Positions 1 to 6,015 of a stretch of 6,015 nucleotides of DNA are shown here, in pieces. The translations under genes and the position numbers were made by a program. Position 1 is the first letter of the stretch; every line of letters begins with the position of its first letter. Under the pieces are notes generated by a model. It had not been told where the DNA came from, made no database searches, and worked only from the letters and a program-made list of their open reading frames with translations. The stretch spans positions 1 to 6,015 of the forward strand of contig CAZNSG010000153.1 in NCBI GenBank assembly GCA_964575715.1. Reading direction: 5' to 3'. This DNA comes from PNAI01 sp964575715. Its GTDB lineage: Bacteria; Pseudomonadota; Alphaproteobacteria; Rhizobiales; Xanthobacteraceae.

Positions 1-344
1 GAGCGGCGCTGGCGGCGATCCTTGACCCCCTGGGTATCAAGCGTGCCGCGGATGATGTGATAACGAACGCCCGGCAAGTCCTTGACGCGGCCGCCGCGGA
101 TCATCACCACCGAATGCTCCTGGAGGTTGTGGCCCTCGCCCGGGATGTAGCCGATCACCTCGAAGCCGTTGGTCAGGCGCACCTTGGCAACCTTGCGCAG
201 AGCCGAGTTCGGCTTCTTCGGCGTCGTGGTGTAGACGCGCGTACACACGCCGCGCTTTTGCGGGCTCTGCTGCAGCGCCGGCACCTTTTTCTTCGCGTGT
301 TGCGCCACCCGACCCTTGCGGATGAGCTGATTGATCGTCGGCAT
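1..344 (-). CDS. rpsL: 30S ribosomal protein S12, 3' end cut by window edge
   Basis: S12 is a small-subunit ribosomal protein at the decoding centre, where it helps monitor codon-anticodon pairing. Reading from the ATG at 344-342, 114 complete codons plus two bases of the next are present; the family is usually about 123-124 residues, so roughly 9 residues lie beyond the left edge. The hallmark blocks are all visible: MPTINQLIRK at the N-terminus, CPQKRG-like SPQKRGVCTRVYTTTPKKPNS at about residues 27-47 (read in pieces), the GEGHNLQEHSVV block (69-80) and RGGRVKDLPGVRYH (83-96). Lys43 and Lys88, the classic streptomycin-resistance positions (42 and 87 without Met), are wild-type lysines, and Asp89, the usual methylthiolation site, is present. 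A GAAGG Shine-Dalgarno lies 6 nt upstream. Residue 11 is Gly where I recall Pro in many homologues; this is minor. rpsG, fusA and tuf would be expected next, outside the window. The identification is certain. Confidence 0.98.
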   Translation of the reverse strand, partial: MPTINQLIRKGRVAQHAKKKVPALQQSPQKRGVCTRVYTTTPKKPNSALRKVAKVRLTNGFEVIGYIPGEGHNLQEHSVVMIRGGRVKDLPGVRYHIIRGTLDTQGVKDRRQRR

Positions 345-350
345 CGCTCG

Positions 351-355
351 CCTTC
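351..355 (-). promoter_or_regulatory. rpsL ribosome binding site
   Basis: On the minus strand GAAGG is followed by 6 nt (GCGAGC-type spacer) and then the ATG of S12. This is a reasonable partial anti-16S match at normal spacing and supports the start at 344. Confidence 0.7.
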
Positions 356-513
356 ACTCTCGCACGCAGGCTTTTGGCCAGCCGGCAGCGCATGGAAGCA
401 GCCCGGACCTGCGCGCAAAATAAAACCGCGCCATCCGCCCCGGTAGCGGGATGACGCTTCTCCATCCAGCGGATCACGACACGCCAGGACGCTAGCGCGC
501 GTGCACCCAATGA

Positions 514-536
514 TCTGACTATCGATCGACGTCAGA
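514..536. repeat. inverted repeat in the rpsL leader
   Basis: TCTGAC at 514-519 is the exact reverse complement of GTCAGA at 531-536. The 11-nt loop contains the self-complementary octamer TCGATCGA (522-529). A stem of 6 bp with no T-tract does not resemble a terminator. It could be a protein-binding dyad, an RNA hairpin in the rpsL leader, or chance. Confidence 0.4.
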
Positions 537-678
537 GGCAGCGTTTGAGCTTCATTCGTCGAGGCCGTTGCGCCAAATCCGATGAGCCAGGAAAGCTTTT
601 GACTTTCAATAGCTTATGAGGGACTCGGGCGTGCCGTTCCGAACTAGTAAAGCTCACCGCCTGCCGAAAGTTCGCGGT

Positions 679-707
679 ATGTATCGGTGGGGGGCCGGCA
701 AGTCAAG
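679..707 (-). promoter_or_regulatory. candidate sigma70-type promoter for rpsL
   Basis: On the minus strand CTTGAC (707-702) is a strong -35 element of the form common in alphaproteobacterial ribosomal promoters. It is followed after 17 nt by ATACAT (684-679), a weak -10; shifting the register by one base gives GATACA or TACATA. Initiation would fall at about 670-673, giving a leader of over 300 nt. The call rests mainly on the -35 and its orientation toward rpsL. Confidence 0.5.
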
Positions 708-747
708 CGCGGCGCAGTAAAACAGCGGTGAAATCTGCCTCTTTGTG

Positions 748-778
748 TTGCCGGAGCGTATAAAGCGTATCGAATAAT
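748..778 (+). promoter_or_regulatory. candidate cysK promoter region
   Basis: TTGCCG at 748-753 could serve as a -35. The AT-rich segment after it contains TATAAA (759-764) and AATAAT (773-778); spacing from TTGCCG to AATAAT is 19 nt, longer than ideal, so the exact -10 is uncertain. This is the only AT-rich promoter-like segment within about 100 bp upstream of cysK. It lies about 40 bp from the oppositely directed rpsL promoter candidate. It also contains a tandem GCGTAT repeat (756-761 and 765-770), and the dyad CGAA-N6-TTCG (771-784) overlaps its right end. Confidence 0.35.
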
Positions 779-830
779 CGTTCGCTGCCTCCCGCTGACT
801 CCGCGGTGGGACTAATCCATTTGAAATGAT

Positions 831-834
831 GGAG
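831..834 (+). promoter_or_regulatory. cysK ribosome binding site
   Basis: GGAG sits 6 nt before the ATG at 841. The alternative in-frame ATGs at 826 and 829 have no Shine-Dalgarno at usable distance (the nearest G-rich run, GTGGG at 806-810, is about 15 nt from 826). This site is what decides the start at 841. Confidence 0.75.
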
Positions 835-840
835 ATCGCG

Positions 841-1824
841 ATGGATTCACCGCACGCCCGTCCTCCCCTCAAGCTTGATCGCCCCTTGCGCGGCCGGATC
901 TACGACAGCATTGCCGAGACCATCGGCAACACGCCCCTGGTGCGCATCCCCAAAATCAGCGCCGAAGAAGGCATTACTGCCGACATTTGCCTTAAACTTG
1001 AGTTTTTCAACCCGATTGCCAGCGTCAAGGACCGCATCGGGGTGAGCATGATCGAGGCGCTTGAGGCGCACGGCCGCATCAAGCCCGGTTCGCTCATTGT
1101 CGAGCCCACGTCCGGCAATACCGGAATTGCGCTTGCCTTCATGTGCGCCGCCCGCGGCTATCGCCTGATCCTGACCATGCCGGAGTCGGTTTCGGTCGAG
1201 CGGCGCAAGATGCTGCAATTCCTTGGCGCCAAGGTTGAGCTCACGCCGCGCGAGAAAGGCATGAAGGGCGCGATCGAGCGCGCGCAAGCGCTGCTCGCGG
1301 AAAATCCGGGCGCGGTCATCCCCAATCAATTCGGCAACCCGGCCAACCCCGACATTCACCGCCGCACCACGGCGGAGGAAATCTGGTTCGACACCAACGG
1401 CAGGGTCGACGCGATCGTTTCCGGTATCGGCACCGGCGGCACGCTCACCGGCTGCGCACAGGCGCTGCGGCCGCGCAGGCCGGGTCTCAAGATGATCGCG
1501 GTCGAGCCCACCGCGAGCCCGGTGCTCTCCGGCGGCAAGCCGAGTCCGCATCCAATTCAAGGAATTGGCGCAGGTTTCGTACCGGAAATTCTCGACACCA
1601 AGGAGATCGACGAGATCGTGCAGGTCACCAACGAAGAATCTTTCGCCATGGCGCACCGTCTTGCGACCAGCGAAGGCATTCCCGGCGGCATCTCCTCGGG
1701 TGCGGCGCTTGCGGCCACATTGAAGGTCGCCCGTCGTGCTGAAATGAAAGGCAAGCTGATCGTGACGATCATTCCCTCCTTCGCCGAGCGCTATATTTCC
1801 ACTGCGCTGTTCGAGGGGTTTTGA
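841..1824 (+). CDS. cysK: cysteine synthase A (O-acetylserine sulfhydrylase)
   Basis: This cytosolic PLP enzyme makes L-cysteine from O-acetyl-L-serine and sulfide, the last step of assimilatory sulfur incorporation. From the ATG at 841 it has 327 residues, normal for rhizobial CysK; the frame can be extended 5 codons to 826, but GGAG at 831-834 favours 841. Fold-type II motifs are all present: NPIASVKDRIG with the PLP Schiff-base Lys63; the substrate loop EPTSGNTG (88-95); the phosphate-binding GTGGT (197-201); and GISSGAA (283-289), carrying the serine that contacts the pyridine nitrogen. The C-terminus has the IPSFAERYISTALF block typical of this group. The N-terminus is about 15 residues longer than the E. 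coli enzyme, as I recall for rhizobial homologues. CysM is less likely because of the SVERRKMLQFLGA segment and overall CysK-like pattern. It is flanked by divergent rpsL and convergent rpoC, so it is monocistronic, with its own terminator. No key residue is missing. Confidence 0.95.
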   Translation: MDSPHARPPLKLDRPLRGRIYDSIAETIGNTPLVRIPKISAEEGITADICLKLEFFNPIASVKDRIGVSMIEALEAHGRIKPGSLIVEPTSGNTGIALAFMCAARGYRLILTMPESVSVERRKMLQFLGAKVELTPREKGMKGAIERAQALLAENPGAVIPNQFGNPANPDIHRRTTAEEIWFDTNGRVDAIVSGIGTGGTLTGCAQALRPRRPGLKMIAVEPTASPVLSGGKPSPHPIQGIGAGFVPEILDTKEIDEIVQVTNEESFAMAHRLATSEGIPGGISSGAALAATLKVARRAEMKGKLIVTIIPSFAERYISTALFEGF

Positions 1825-1829
1825 CCGGC

Positions 1830-1857
1830 AAAAAGGGCCGCCCCGAAGGTGGCCCTT
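1830..1857 (-). terminator. same hairpin acting as rpoC terminator
   Basis: Read on the minus strand, the stem (7 perfect outer pairs, then one A-C mismatch and two more pairs) is followed by five T (complement of the A-run 1830-1834), two of which belong to the stem base. It lies about 40 nt after the rpoC stop. It is a weaker but plausible terminator for the rif operon, making the element bidirectional between convergent genes. Confidence 0.6.
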
Positions 1858-1867
1858 GATTTTTTTT
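1833..1867 (+). terminator. rho-independent terminator of cysK
   Basis: AAGGGCCGCC (1833-1842) pairs with GGTGGCCCTT (1848-1857) to give a 10-bp stem with one G-U pair and a 5-nt loop, starting 8 nt after the cysK stop. After a 2-nt gap comes a run of eight T (1860-1867). This is a textbook intrinsic terminator for plus-strand transcription. Confidence 0.92.
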
Positions 1868-1895
1868 AGTTTCATCGCCCGTAGCGCGGCAATCG

Positions 1896-6015
<4,120 letters not shown>

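Larger units (their letters stand above)
345..678 (-). other. rpsL 5' leader / intergenic region
   Basis: This stretch has no convincing gene on either strand: the open frames crossing it run out of frame through rpsL and have no family resemblance. If the candidate promoter at 679-707 is used, it would be a transcribed leader of over 300 nt before S12. Visible in it are an inverted repeat at 514-536, a seven-codon ATG-to-TGA frame at 532-555, and an AT-rich tract between CG-rich arms at 412-430. I see no match to a riboswitch or ribosomal leader class that I can name. A promoter closer to rpsL cannot be excluded. Confidence 0.45.

Noticed and set aside
421..460. Possible attenuator hairpin in the rpsL leader (CATCC/GGATG arms followed by a TTTTATTTT tract on the minus strand)
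   Set aside because: The stem is only 5 bp with an unpaired interior and is separated from the T-rich tract by GC-rich sequence, so it does not meet an intrinsic terminator pattern.
37..510. A 157-codon minus-strand frame overlapping rpsL and its leader
   Set aside because: Within rpsL it is the wrong frame; the S12 frame is unambiguous. The upstream part has no homology-like features.
785..815. Possible riboswitch between the cysK promoter and start (TCCCGC/GTGGGA arms at 790-795 and 806-811)
   Set aside because: It is one 6-bp stem with a G-U pair in a leader of only about 50 nt; I see no conserved SAM-II or other riboswitch core.
826..840. Upstream ATG starts (826, 829) for cysK
   Set aside because: Neither has a usable Shine-Dalgarno, while GGAG at 831-834 is correctly spaced for the ATG at 841.
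847..1875. A 342-codon open frame on the minus strand, antisense to cysK
   Set aside because: It is a mirror of the cysK codon pattern, with no ribosome binding site or recognisable domain, and it runs across the terminator hairpin.

Overview
The window looks like a chromosomal, housekeeping stretch of an alphaproteobacterium, most likely of the order Hyphomicrobiales (Rhizobiales). The RpoC and ribosomal protein S12 sequences closely match my memory of Bradyrhizobium-type homologues, and the DNA is GC-rich with strong third-position G/C bias. Genus-level placement is not possible from sequence reading alone.

There are three real genes. At the left edge, on the minus strand, is the 5' part of rpsL (ribosomal protein S12), cut off by the window start; the streptomycin operon (rpsL-rpsG-fusA-tuf) would be expected to continue off the left edge. 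An intergenic region of about 500 bp (345-840) follows. It holds a candidate sigma70-type rpsL promoter and a long rpsL leader on the minus strand, and a candidate promoter plus ribosome binding site for the next gene on the plus strand. Next, on the plus strand, is a complete cysK-type cysteine synthase gene (841-1824), ending in a strong hairpin plus T-tract terminator. Converging on it from the right, on the minus strand, is rpoC (RNA polymerase beta' subunit), which fills the rest of the window. It is complete at its C-terminus and lacks only about 63-65 N-terminal residues beyond the right edge.

In most proteobacteria rpoC is followed closely by rpsL on the same strand, with the rif (rplKAJL-rpoBC) and str (rpsL-rpsG-fusA-tuf) clusters adjacent. 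That arrangement is kept here, except that a single oppositely oriented cysK unit with its own signals sits between the two clusters. A shared bidirectional terminator separates cysK from rpoC, and divergent promoters separate cysK from rpsL. cysK is therefore probably transcribed independently of both clusters.

I found no mobile element, CRISPR array, tRNA, rRNA, phage gene or obvious novel system. The points worth a second look are the cysK placement, an apparent charged insertion in RpoC, the low-complexity RpoC tail, and the structure of the cysK/rpsL intergenic region.
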